Source of the DNA: Pirellulaceae bacterium
Lineage (GTDB): Bacteria > Planctomycetota > Planctomycetia > Pirellulales > Pirellulaceae
NCBI GenBank assembly: GCA_022448645.1
Contig: JAKVBZ010000055.1
Coordinates: 1-34,866 of the forward strand
DNA: 34,866 nucleotides
Direction: 5' to 3'
This document shows, piece after piece, positions 10,006 through 17,656 of the stretch (the first letter of the stretch is position 1; the number at the start of each line of letters is the position of its first letter). Both the position numbers and the translations under genes were made by a program. The notes beneath the pieces are model-generated. The model was not told the DNA's origin, ran no database searches, and worked only from the letters and a program-made list of their open reading frames with translations.

Positions 10006-10010
10006 CCTCC
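10006..10010 (-). promoter_or_regulatory. Strong Shine-Dalgarno of pyrE
   Basis: GGAGG on the minus strand, five bases before ATG 10000. It decides the start against the longer frame opening at 10048. Confidence 0.85.
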
Positions 10011-10022
10011 CTGGGACACAAT

Positions 10023-10056
10023 ATATACCACGTATTGTCATATATCACGTATTGTC
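10023..10056 (-). repeat. Two tandem 17-bp direct repeats in the pyrE leader
   Basis: Copy one is 10023-10039 and copy two is 10040-10056, directly adjacent, with 16 of 17 bases identical. Read on the minus strand each unit is GACAATACGTGRTATAT. The pair lies 23-56 bases upstream of the pyrE start, where a promoter or operator would be. AT-rich TATATT-like sequences at the downstream end could serve as -10, but no well-spaced -35 is clear. A repeated binding site for a regulator is a reasonable guess. Confidence 0.75.
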
Positions 10057-10346
10057 CCGCCGGGCAACGCGGTCAACATATCTAACTTTTTTCGTATCGC
10101 ATCAGGATTGCTGGTGCGAGTCCAATAGGCTCGACTGTTTCAGTTAACTGAATGCTCTGCCTGATGCTTCCGATTTTGTAGCGAAAGCGCAAAAACCGTT
10201 TGTTTTATGACAAGAATTCATCCAGGAACTGGGCGGTCTGCGCCGCTCGGGATACGTAGCATGACACCCGTTGAGTGCTCTCTAAGCGATCTGGCGCGCT
10301 AATGACCTACGGTGGACATTCTCAGACGCCAAGTTGATTCCTACCA
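10057..10346. other. Intergenic region with small palindromes
   Basis: This stretch lies between the pyrE leader and the end of the L,D-transpeptidase gene, together with the leader forming a gap of about 350 bases. It contains the perfect palindrome CAGTTAACTG (10141-10150) and a weak CGAG/CTCG inverted repeat just before it. No coding frame, RNA gene or T-tract terminator is evident. Confidence 0.4.
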
Positions 10347-11705
10347 CTAACGTGCTGTGTCTGGCGCGACGAATGAGAATCCGGCGGGGGAGGAATCGCT
10401 GGAGTTCGATCGTGTGGGCGTGGAAGCTTTGACCACCACCCGTGATTGAATCGAGAGAATGGCGAACAAATCTGCCAGATCTTGTTCACTGAGCATGATG
10501 CAACCTGGTCGTGGGTTTTGCTGGCTCGGCTGCTGCACGTGCAGCAGCAAACCATTGGTAAGTTGCAGGATCGTCTTGCCATATGGATTTTGTGGATCCC
10601 CGGCCGTCACTAGCTGACCATTGGTACCCACAAAATCACGGCCTTCATACGTTTTGTCGATCACATCGTACTCGCCTGGATCAGGAAAAGGATCCTGTCC
10701 GAATTCGATAGGAAATCGACCGGCATAATAGCGCCCCAAAAAGACCGTCAGGTTTCGGCGGTCCAAATCGATTTCGCAGCGGAAGGGGCCAGGCACCACT
10801 TTGAGCTGCTGGCCGGGTGTCACGGCATCGGGTCCGGACACACCATTGACATTGGCCAGAAACTGCCAAGGAATACGAAAATGTTGCGAGATGCTCGTCA
10901 AAGTTTCGTCGGCGCGTACTTCGTAAGATGGTTGTAGGGCGTGTTGCGTGGAGTAAATCACGGAGCCGGCCAATTGATCTAAACGTTCCACCAGACGATC
11001 GCTTTGTTCTTTCGACAAGTCTGGATTTTCGTACCACATCGAAAGTGCAAATAGTGCATCAGCCGTTTGTCCAAGGGCTAATTGAGATTCCGCCGTCCGC
11101 CAGTCATTCTCGAATGCTTCGTTTTCCCAAGAATTCGGAATCTCTCCTTGAGCGACCGAATCGAACTCGTTGGCTCCAGGATTATTTCCTACGGCAGGTG
11201 AATCGCTGTCAGCGGAGACGAGGGGTGGTGCGCCTGCCGTACCACTATGGGGCGAAGTGTTGTTCGTCGCGTAAGCATTCGCTGTATCCGTGTATTCCGG
11301 AATACCGGCACCGTTGGAATGTTCTTGCGCCCCGGTTGGCGATCCAATCGCTTCCACTGTGACACCCGAATCGGCAACATCCGCGACCGCACTTGGTGCG
11401 GGAGTCGCGATTGCCGGGAGGATGTTGTGGGGAAGTGCGGAAGAAGACCCCACACTTTCAGGGCTATCAGGTGACAATTGGATTTGAGGAACCGACGGTG
11501 TGGAAGCAGGCTTGGTCTCGGCTACGGCCAACTTGTCTACATTGCCAGGATGGGACGCTTCGAGTTCTACTTGGGCTTTGGACCAATCCGCCTCAATGGA
11601 AGCATCGCTGAGAGGCATCGGTGGTGGTTTCACCAGCATGACATAGGCGCCGTATCCGGCGGCCAGCATCACGGCGACGACGAATCCGGATTTGAGCGAA
11701 TTCAC
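10347..11705 (-). CDS. Membrane-anchored LysM / YkuD L,D-transpeptidase-like protein
   Basis: The 452-aa product has one N-terminal membrane segment (GFVVAVMLAAGYGAYVML), a long Ser/Pro/Ala-rich linker (to about residue 200), a LysM module (YEVRADETLTSISQHF to about QQLKVV) and a C-terminal YkuD domain. YkuD enzymes form 3-3 crosslinks in peptidoglycan or attach proteins to it. The catalytic region keeps LLLH (H389) and GCIMLSEQD with Cys402. However, the usual SHGC is RPGC here, so the His next to the active-site Gly-Cys is missing. The frame opens at TTG 11762, but GTG 11705 is the start: AAGGAGG (11712-11718) lies six bases before it and the membrane segment then follows directly. Confidence 0.87.
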   Translation of the reverse strand: MNSLKSGFVVAVMLAAGYGAYVMLVKPPPMPLSDASIEADWSKAQVELEASHPGNVDKLAVAETKPASTPSVPQIQLSPDSPESVGSSSALPHNILPAIATPAPSAVADVADSGVTVEAIGSPTGAQEHSNGAGIPEYTDTANAYATNNTSPHSGTAGAPPLVSADSDSPAVGNNPGANEFDSVAQGEIPNSWENEAFENDWRTAESQLALGQTADALFALSMWYENPDLSKEQSDRLVERLDQLAGSVIYSTQHALQPSYEVRADETLTSISQHFRIPWQFLANVNGVSGPDAVTPGQQLKVVPGPFRCEIDLDRRNLTVFLGRYYAGRFPIEFGQDPFPDPGEYDVIDKTYEGRDFVGTNGQLVTAGDPQNPYGKTILQLTNGLLLHVQQPSQQNPRPGCIMLSEQDLADLFAILSIQSRVVVKASTPTRSNSSDSSPAGFSFVAPDTAR

Positions 11706-11711
11706 AACAGT

Positions 11712-11718
11712 CCTCCTT
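11712..11718 (-). promoter_or_regulatory. Strong Shine-Dalgarno deciding a GTG start
   Basis: AAGGAGG on the minus strand, six bases upstream of GTG 11705 of the L,D-transpeptidase-like gene. Confidence 0.85.
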
Positions 11719-11840
11719 GACTTCAATCGAACAGAGTATTCTAAGGGAGACCGGCGAACCAAGTCTAACCTCTACAGATGGCGATCAGATTGGTGCGGGC
11801 CGGGATGGTAAGCGATGAGACTTTTTTTCGCCAGCCCAAA

Positions 11841-13163
11841 TCAATGGGCAGGCGTATCTCGCAATCGGGCACGAATCTGCTGCAAACGATCTGCTAGCTC
11901 TGCTTCGAAACCACGGGGAACCGGACGATAGTACTCGCGATCAATCCCCAAATATTCTTGGGCAACTAGGCCGTCCTCGCTGTTGTGGGCATATTGGTAT
12001 CCTGTACCGTGACCCAATTTTTCGGCTCCTTGATAGTGAGCGTCGCGCAAATGTCGAGGCACAGGTACCAGACGACCTTGCCGGATGTCGTCCCGTGCTT
12101 CGCTGATCGCTACGGTGGCGGCATTCGATTTTGGAGCACAGGCGAGGTAGGTAACAGCCTGCGCCAAAGTGAGTTGACATTCGGGAAGACCAACAAACTC
12201 ACACCCTTGCATGGCTGCGACCGCCAGCGACAATGCGTGGGGATCTGCGTTTCCGACATCTTCGCTCGCCAGAATGACAAGTCGCCTGGTAAGGAATCGG
12301 ACGTCTTCGCCACCTTCCAGCATGCGTGCCAACCAATAGATAGCGGCGTCTGGGTCGCTTCCCCGAATACTTTTGATCAAAGCACTTGCTGTGTCGTAGT
12401 GAGAATCGCCAGTGGCGTCGTATTCGATGGATTTGCGCTGTACTGATTCTTCTGCCAGGCTACGTGAAAAGACGATGGGCTTTTCCTTGCTGGATAGGAC
12501 ACCAATCTCCAAAGCCCCCAAGGCTCGTCGCGCATCCCCATCGCACACTTCTGCCAAAAGCTCCAACGCATCGTCTTCGATGGTGACCTGATACCGTCCC
12601 AAGCCTCGTTCGGTGTCGGCCAATGCTCGACCGATCAATTTCTTGATGTGGCTGGGTTGCAGGGGCTCGAATTGGAACACACGGCTGCGGCTAATCAGTG
12701 CGCTGTTCACTGCGAAAAACGGGTTGGATGTTGTGGCACCAACCAGAATCACCACGCCGTCCTCCACGTCGGGTAGCAACACGTCCTGCTGCGCACGATT
12801 GAAGCGATGAATCTCGTCCACGAAGAGTAGTGTTTTGCAACCACCAGTGGCGAGTTCGTCGCGCGCCGTGTCGAGCAATTCCCGCAACTGTTTGACTCCA
12901 CCACTCACCGCACTAATTTGTTGGAACCTACTTTTGGTTTCCGTTGCCAGCAGTTGGGCCAGTGTTGTTTTACCGGTGCCAGGGGGACCGTAGAAGATAA
13001 CGGATCCCAAGCGATCGGCTTGCAGCAAACGCCGCAGCAGTTTGCCTTCGCCCAGAAACTGTTCTTGGCCGACGAACTCAGCTAGGACGCGGGGCCTCAT
13101 CCGCGCAGCCAACGGTTTCGCGCGATCCAGTTGTACGGCTTCGGCTGCTTCAAACAGGGACAT
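11841..13163 (-). CDS. rarA: Replication-associated recombination protein A (AAA+ ATPase)
   Basis: The 440-aa product matches RarA/MgsA, a clamp-loader-like AAA+ ATPase that acts at stalled replication forks. Walker A GPPGTGKT is at residues 59-66, Walker B FVDEIHRF has DEIH at 116-119, and sensor-1 VGATTSNP follows. The C-terminal half carries the tetramerisation region with conserved YDATGDSHYDTASALIKSIRGSDPDAA and the closing PRHLRDAHYQGAEKLGHG-type stretches. Length and domain order are normal. ATG 13163 starts directly at MSLFE. It lies between the radical SAM gene (92-base gap) and the L,D-transpeptidase-like gene (135-base gap), all on the minus strand. Confidence 0.95.
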   Translation of the reverse strand: MSLFEAAEAVQLDRAKPLAARMRPRVLAEFVGQEQFLGEGKLLRRLLQADRLGSVIFYGPPGTGKTTLAQLLATETKSRFQQISAVSGGVKQLRELLDTARDELATGGCKTLLFVDEIHRFNRAQQDVLLPDVEDGVVILVGATTSNPFFAVNSALISRSRVFQFEPLQPSHIKKLIGRALADTERGLGRYQVTIEDDALELLAEVCDGDARRALGALEIGVLSSKEKPIVFSRSLAEESVQRKSIEYDATGDSHYDTASALIKSIRGSDPDAAIYWLARMLEGGEDVRFLTRRLVILASEDVGNADPHALSLAVAAMQGCEFVGLPECQLTLAQAVTYLACAPKSNAATVAISEARDDIRQGRLVPVPRHLRDAHYQGAEKLGHGTGYQYAHNSEDGLVAQEYLGIDREYYRPVPRGFEAELADRLQQIRARLRDTPAH

Positions 13164-13255
13164 GACGTTTGGACAGGAAAGGTGGAAGGAACCTGATGGG
13201 CTCCAGGTTACCTGACACAGGCAACGCTTCGCAAGGTGCGAGTAGCTGGCGACAC

Positions 13256-14326
13256 CTAGAACAGGTGCATTTGACCATTCGCAAAACGGGGAGGTCGGAA
13301 CAGCGAATGATCCACAGGAGGTAATGGCTGGTCGAGCCCGCAGCGCGCCGCAAACGTACGAAACATATTTCCAATTTGTTCTGCATAACTACCTTGTCCT
13401 TTGTGGCGGCGACCGAATTGAGAGTCATTCCACTGACCGTCCCGCGTGTCGCGAATCATCGCTTCGACTTTGTCTCGAGCCAGTGGACGGAACTCACCCA
13501 ACCACTCCAAAAATATGGGGCGCACTGCGAGCGGTAACCGCAACAGTAGGTACTGAGCAGATTGAGCACCCGCCTCCCGACATGCTTCCAATATTTGCGG
13601 AATCTGGTGGTCGTTTAAACCGGGAATAATTGGAGCAACCATGACCCCTACCGGTATGCCATTTTCAGTCAGCTCTCGTATCGCGCGGAGCTTTGCGGTA
13701 GGAGATGCGGTTCTAGGTTCAAGTTCTCGAGACAAACTGTGGTCGAGCGTTGTGACGCTTAGGTAGACTTGGACCAGTCGTTTCTCAGCCATGGCTGCCA
13801 ATAGGTCCACGTCGCGCATCAGCAACACGTTTTTCGTCACAATGCCGATAGCCTGGTTGGCTTCTGCAGCCACTTCGACCAGTCCACGCGTCAGTAGCAG
13901 TTTACGTTCAATAGGTTGATAACAATCTGTCACGCCAGAAAACGCTACCAAGTCTCCTTCCCAAGGCGGTTGGTTCAATTCGTTGCGAAACAAATCGACA
14001 GCCCGATATTTGACGAGGATCTGAGATTCAAAATCTAGTCCAGCGTTCATTCCCAAGGTTTCGTGAGTCGGCCGAGCATAACAATAGGCGCAACCATGCT
14101 CGCAACCACGGTAGGGATTCACGCTGAAGCGAAACGGGATATCCGGGCTGTCGTTCCGACAAATAATCGTGCGTGATTCGTCGGGCAGAAACTGTGTTGT
14201 CAGCCGGGGCGGAGTCGGAACATCCGTCTCGCAGAGATGCTCAGAATCGTCTATTAGATGGATGTTTTCGAAGCGGTTCGTTGGATTGACCACCGCCCCG
14301 CGTCCTTTGGGAATCTTTCGTTGCAT
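13256..14326 (-). CDS. PA0069-type radical SAM protein
   Basis: The 356-aa product starts MQRKIPKGRGA and contains the radical SAM cluster motif CEHGCAYC (C75, C79, C82) inside NPYRGCEHGCAYCYARP. This is the form seen in the PA0069/SplB-like group, related to spore photoproduct lyase. Further group landmarks are FSGVTDCYQPIE, TKNVLLMRD, the VAPIIPGLND stretch and RLPLAV. Members bind one 4Fe-4S cluster and cleave SAM; the physiological substrate of this group is not established to my knowledge. Length is typical. The gene leads the minus-strand set rarA and L,D-transpeptidase, and is divergent from the CPBP protease gene. Confidence 0.9.
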   Translation of the reverse strand: MQRKIPKGRGAVVNPTNRFENIHLIDDSEHLCETDVPTPPRLTTQFLPDESRTIICRNDSPDIPFRFSVNPYRGCEHGCAYCYARPTHETLGMNAGLDFESQILVKYRAVDLFRNELNQPPWEGDLVAFSGVTDCYQPIERKLLLTRGLVEVAAEANQAIGIVTKNVLLMRDVDLLAAMAEKRLVQVYLSVTTLDHSLSRELEPRTASPTAKLRAIRELTENGIPVGVMVAPIIPGLNDHQIPQILEACREAGAQSAQYLLLRLPLAVRPIFLEWLGEFRPLARDKVEAMIRDTRDGQWNDSQFGRRHKGQGSYAEQIGNMFRTFAARCGLDQPLPPVDHSLFRPPRFANGQMHLF

Positions 14327-14408
14327 GACCTGCTTAAGCTAGCACAGGCCCCATGCCGAAAAAAGATGAAGAGAACTGCTGGCAGCTCAACAACGTCGTT
14401 CATTTTTC

Positions 14409-14438
14409 GTGTGAAGGCGTCTCAATGCTTTTTCACAC
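14409..14438. repeat. Inverted repeat in a divergent intergenic region
   Basis: GTGTGAA (14409-14415) and TTCACAC (14432-14438) flank 16 bases in the region between the divergent radical SAM and CPBP genes, 30-60 bases before the CPBP start. It could be an operator. A T-run follows about eight bases later, but a terminator would make no sense here. Confidence 0.35.
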
Positions 14439-14466
14439 TACACGAGATTTTTAAATAGCCGTCCAT

Positions 14467-15246
14467 ATGGAAGGGAATTTGCCAATCAGCGAACCGTCGG
14501 ATCATTCCTGGTGGACCCTTTATTTCGCCGAGACTCGCCGGCCAGCGGTCAGCCTGGCGTTTGTCGCGCCGATGCTCTTGGTTTATGAAGTTGGCATCCT
14601 GGCCTTCGGACCACAGGCGATGCGCAACGGAGCTGATCTTTGGCTACGACTATTCTTGGATTGGATTGGGTTCGGCCAATATTTTTTGTTGCCGATCCTG
14701 ACTGTGTTTACCTTGTTAGCCTGGCACCACTTGACCCGAGAACCGTGGCGATTTTCACCGAGAGTGGTGGGCGGTATGCTAGTGGAGTCATTGTGCTTTG
14801 GAATCTTGTTGCTAGGGCTGGCACAATTTCAGGGGAAGCTGGTCGAATTATCTGGTGCTTCATGGACCACCTCACCCGCGACACCCCTGTCCGTGAACAG
14901 CGGTGTGGTGGCGGATCAGGCGACGCGCCTGATCGGATATTTTGGCGCCGGCATCTATGAAGAGCTAATGTTTAGGTTGTTATTGCTTCCGGTCGTTGTG
15001 GGTGTGGTACGTGCTTGTGGCGCGACCCCCAACACAAGTCTACTGATGGGAATCGTGTTGACCGGGTTGCTGTTTTCAGCAGCGCATTATCGTGTTTTTA
15101 CGTCGGCAGGTGACTCGTTTGAGTGGTTTAGTTTTACCTTCCGATTTGTCGCGGGCATCTTTTTCGCGGTTTTGTTTACGTACCGTGGGTTTGGTGTCAC
15201 GGCCGGAGCACACACGCTGTACGATGTGATGGCCGCTTCGCTCTAA
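14467..15246 (+). CDS. CPBP-family intramembrane metalloprotease (Abi/CAAX type)
   Basis: The 259-aa integral membrane protein has six to eight hydrophobic segments and the CPBP motifs: EELMFR with E165, E166 and R170; FSAAH with H207; and AGAHTLYD with H249 at the position of the fourth motif. These residues form the metal site of the Rce1-like glutamic/metalloprotease fold. Bacterial members are implicated in prenyl-protein-like processing, bacteriocin immunity or unknown roles, and no bacteriocin genes are nearby. Length is normal. ATG 14467 is used; no Shine-Dalgarno is visible. It is the first plus-strand gene after a long minus-strand run and is divergent from the radical SAM gene. Confidence 0.9.
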   Translation: MEGNLPISEPSDHSWWTLYFAETRRPAVSLAFVAPMLLVYEVGILAFGPQAMRNGADLWLRLFLDWIGFGQYFLLPILTVFTLLAWHHLTREPWRFSPRVVGGMLVESLCFGILLLGLAQFQGKLVELSGASWTTSPATPLSVNSGVVADQATRLIGYFGAGIYEELMFRLLLLPVVVGVVRACGATPNTSLLMGIVLTGLLFSAAHYRVFTSAGDSFEWFSFTFRFVAGIFFAVLFTYRGFGVTAGAHTLYDVMAASL

Positions 15247-15248
15247 AT

Positions 15249-15587
15249 GGTGCTTGACGCTGGGTGCTGAAAACGTAGCGTCGGGTCGTCTAGGAAGGTT
15301 GCACACGACTTGGTGCGGTAGCAAGGCAAAATCAACGAGATTCCTAAAACGTACGCCGTGGTGATAGGTCAGGTTTCAGATCTCGAAAAAACGCCCATTC
15401 GAGATCGTGCCACATTGAACACGGAAACCTGCACACTCTAAATAAGTTCTCATTGTTATCGACTAGCGCAAGGGTGTTTGTGCTACAGCTTGATTAAACT
15501 AGCTAGCAATTTTTGTGCTGCGAGAACACGCGAGCCACATTTGTCAATACCTTTTTTATTCAAGGATTATTGCATTCGAATATCTGT
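15249..15587. other. Intergenic region after the CPBP gene
   Basis: No coding frame or RNA gene is recognisable. It holds a perfect 9-bp inverted repeat (15379-15406, listed separately) and becomes AT-rich towards the promoter at 15588. Confidence 0.4.
15379..15406. repeat. Perfect 9-bp inverted repeat
   Basis: GATCTCGAA (15379-15387) and TTCGAGATC (15398-15406) are separated by ten bases. It lies about 130 bases after the CPBP stop and about 180 bases before the promoter at 15588. No T-tract follows, so it may be a transcript-end hairpin or a protein-binding site. Confidence 0.5.
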
Positions 15588-15616
15588 TTGTACGCATTTG
15601 TCCGTGTGCTTATAAT
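15588..15616 (+). promoter_or_regulatory. Sigma-70-type promoter upstream of the DUF2617 gene
   Basis: A perfect -10 box TATAAT (15611-15616) follows TTGTAC (15588-15593) with a 17-base spacer. The -35 matches TTGACA only in its TTG. Transcription would start near 15623, about 80 bases before the TTG start of the DUF2617 gene. Confidence 0.6.
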
Positions 15617-15702
15617 GACCGTTCACACGAAACGAATTGCAGCGCGGAAGACGTGTCGTCACGCACGACACCATTCCCACTGATGGTACAAGGAATAGCA
15701 CG

Positions 15703-16266
15703 TTGATTACTGTTCGGCCGAAAGTTGCAGAACTCACGTTTCAGCTCTACGGAAGAGCTTTGCATCCTGAGTTGTTTCAGATTCATCAAACTCGGGTGGT
15801 GGAGCGTGCCGGTTATCGAGCCAAAATCGACATTACCAGCGCGGGGCACGTGATCAACTGGCGTGTTGACGGCATCACGCTTACCGAAGTTGCTGCCGCC
15901 GCCAATCAACCTCTTCCCAAAAAACGTTTGTTGATGGGACACCATTTACGCGGTGAGTGCAATGATCGTATGGAGTGCCGTGGTGGAGTCACTTATCAAG
16001 TCGATTTTTGTTTAGAGCCTTTAGATGCAGAGATGTTTTGGTCTTTTCAGGAAGAGTTGGTGCGGAACAGCGAACGGCAAGGCATGCTGCACACTTTTGA
16101 TTCAAGCGGCAGAATCGCTTTGGGAGCACTGAGCTACATCCATGTTCAAACGCGCGAGCGTAGCATGATGATCCAAGCGTTTCATACGTTTCCAGATGAC
16201 CATGCCATCGTTAAAACACAGTCGGTCTTCGAACTGCCTGGCAAACGCAAAACAGATCATTCTTGA
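15703..16266 (+). CDS. DUF2617-type protein
   Basis: The 187-aa product begins MITVRPKVAELTFQLYGRAL and contains HPELFQIHQ, RAGYRAKIDITSAGHVI and LMGHHLRGEC. I recognise this as the DUF2617 family, common in Planctomycetota and of unknown function. It has no signal peptide or membrane segment, so it should be cytoplasmic. The frame is open from 15637, but the extension lacks family sequence. TTG 15703 is preferred, with AAGGA eight bases upstream and conserved sequence starting at once. Its 3' end overlaps the convergent alpha/beta hydrolase gene by ten bases (16257-16266). Confidence 0.85.
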   Translation: MITVRPKVAELTFQLYGRALHPELFQIHQTRVVERAGYRAKIDITSAGHVINWRVDGITLTEVAAAANQPLPKKRLLMGHHLRGECNDRMECRGGVTYQVDFCLEPLDAEMFWSFQEELVRNSERQGMLHTFDSSGRIALGALSYIHVQTRERSMMIQAFHTFPDDHAIVKTQSVFELPGKRKTDHS

Positions 16267-17093
16267 TCTGATGAACGCTGATCGAGAAAAGCCAGCACGG
16301 CCGTGTTGAACTCCTCAGGTGTCTCCATGGGAGGCACATGCGCGGCACGCTCTATGGAAACAAAGGTCCCCTGAGGCATCGTTGCAGCGATCTGTTGCAT
16401 TTCGGTACAAGGTGAAATCTGATCGTGTTCCCCAGCCAGTAGCAACGCGGGGACATTCACTTCGGCCAACAGCGAGGAAGCATCCATTCGCTGGGCCATG
16501 CCTCTCAGCGAGGCTGCCATGCCTTCGACGGGTGCGTTTAAAATCGAGTCTCGAGCTTCGTCGACAACGTCCATTGTCGTCTCGATGGCATGTGGCGAAA
16601 AAAGTTTCGGTAGCATCGTTTCTGGCACAAAACCAGTTCCTTCTTGCAGCAGTCGACTTACCATCCATTGACGACCGCGTGCGATTAGTTCGTCGTCTGC
16701 AACGGCGCGCGTGTCGCATAGGATGAACTTGGAGACTCGATGGCCGTGGCGGCGCCAAAACTCCCAAGCAATGTATCCACCCATAGAAAGTCCACAGAAG
16801 GTCACGTCGCCGATGTCCAACACGTCGAGCATGGCCGCTAAATCGTCTGCGAACTGGGCCATCGTCACCGTACCAGATGTCACATCACTCTGCCCGAATC
16901 CCCGAAGATCAGGAACGATCACTCGGTGGTTCTTAGAGAGAACGTCCCACTGCTGCCGCCACATGGTATGGCTGAATGGGAAGCCGTGCACCAACACCAC
17001 AGCATCTCCGCTTCCCTGGTCGCGCAGCGCCATTTCTATGTCGTTGACTTTCAGTCGAACCAAGTCCGCGTTCACTGCTTTCGAATCCCTCAT
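16257..17093 (-). CDS. Alpha/beta-fold hydrolase
   Basis: The 278-aa product has the complete alpha/beta-hydrolase set: VLVHGFPFSH with the oxyanion-hole His-Gly, nucleophile elbow GLSMGG with Ser103, Asp224 in AGEHDQISP and His252 in ERAAHVPPME. PDLRGFGQSD precedes the elbow, as in the esterase/carboxylactonase (PcaD/BioH-like) group. There is no signal peptide, so it is cytoplasmic. The substrate is not deducible; esters, lactones and C-C bonds are all used by this fold. It starts four bases after the DUF2752 stop, so the two genes are surely one transcript, and its stop overlaps the convergent DUF2617 gene. Confidence 0.9.
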   Translation of the reverse strand: MRDSKAVNADLVRLKVNDIEMALRDQGSGDAVVLVHGFPFSHTMWRQQWDVLSKNHRVIVPDLRGFGQSDVTSGTVTMAQFADDLAAMLDVLDIGDVTFCGLSMGGYIAWEFWRRHGHRVSKFILCDTRAVADDELIARGRQWMVSRLLQEGTGFVPETMLPKLFSPHAIETTMDVVDEARDSILNAPVEGMAASLRGMAQRMDASSLLAEVNVPALLLAGEHDQISPCTEMQQIAATMPQGTFVSIERAAHVPPMETPEEFNTAVLAFLDQRSSDQE

Positions 17094-17097
17094 CGAT

Positions 17098-17550
17098 TCA
17101 AGTCATAATACTACGTACGATCCACTGACCGATTAACGCTGCGGGTATGAGCCACGCCCATTCAGCCCAGCGCGTGCCGTCCCAACGTTCTTCACCTCTG
17201 TAAGTCTTCCAAAGTTGCAAAAGCCGGTACGGAATTTGAGAAATGATCAGAAGAAAAACCAACCATCCAGCAGCGTTCATTCGCCAGGCTGCCAAGAAGT
17301 CACCATTCATCAGATGAATGAAGCCACGTGTCAGTCCGCATCCAGGGCAGCTCATTTGTACCATCCGCTGCCAAAGGCAGGCCTCGGGAAGTTCCAGTTC
17401 AAGTAGCGGTACGACGACGCTTCCACGCGCATTGACTTCTAATAAAGCGGCTAGCATTAAAATACACGCACACCCGATACAAACCGACAAATCTACGATG
17501 ATTGTCGCAGAAACAGTTGCTGTTTGCTGAATGGATCGTTCAGCGCTCAT
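17098..17550 (-). CDS. DUF2752 membrane protein
   Basis: The 150-aa product has about three membrane segments and the hallmark CPGCGLTRGF stretch of DUF2752, followed by the usual small-residue-rich segment (GDFLAAWRMNAAGWLVFLL). The family is widespread in Planctomycetota and Bacteroidota and has no established role; the paired cysteines could bind metal or form a disulfide. ATG 17550 (MSAERS) is preferred to the frame opening at 17577. It is followed after four bases by an alpha/beta hydrolase gene on the same strand. Confidence 0.87.
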   Translation of the reverse strand: MSAERSIQQTATVSATIIVDLSVCIGCACILMLAALLEVNARGSVVVPLLELELPEACLWQRMVQMSCPGCGLTRGFIHLMNGDFLAAWRMNAAGWLVFLLIISQIPYRLLQLWKTYRGEERWDGTRWAEWAWLIPAALIGQWIVRSIMT

Positions 17551-17656
17551 GGGAAGACAGACTGGGTAAAGGGACAACTAAATATGCCGGAGAATGTTTG
17601 GCGCCGTCTCAACGCTTGCACGACAACACTGTCAAACCAGTGTTATCAGATAGTAC

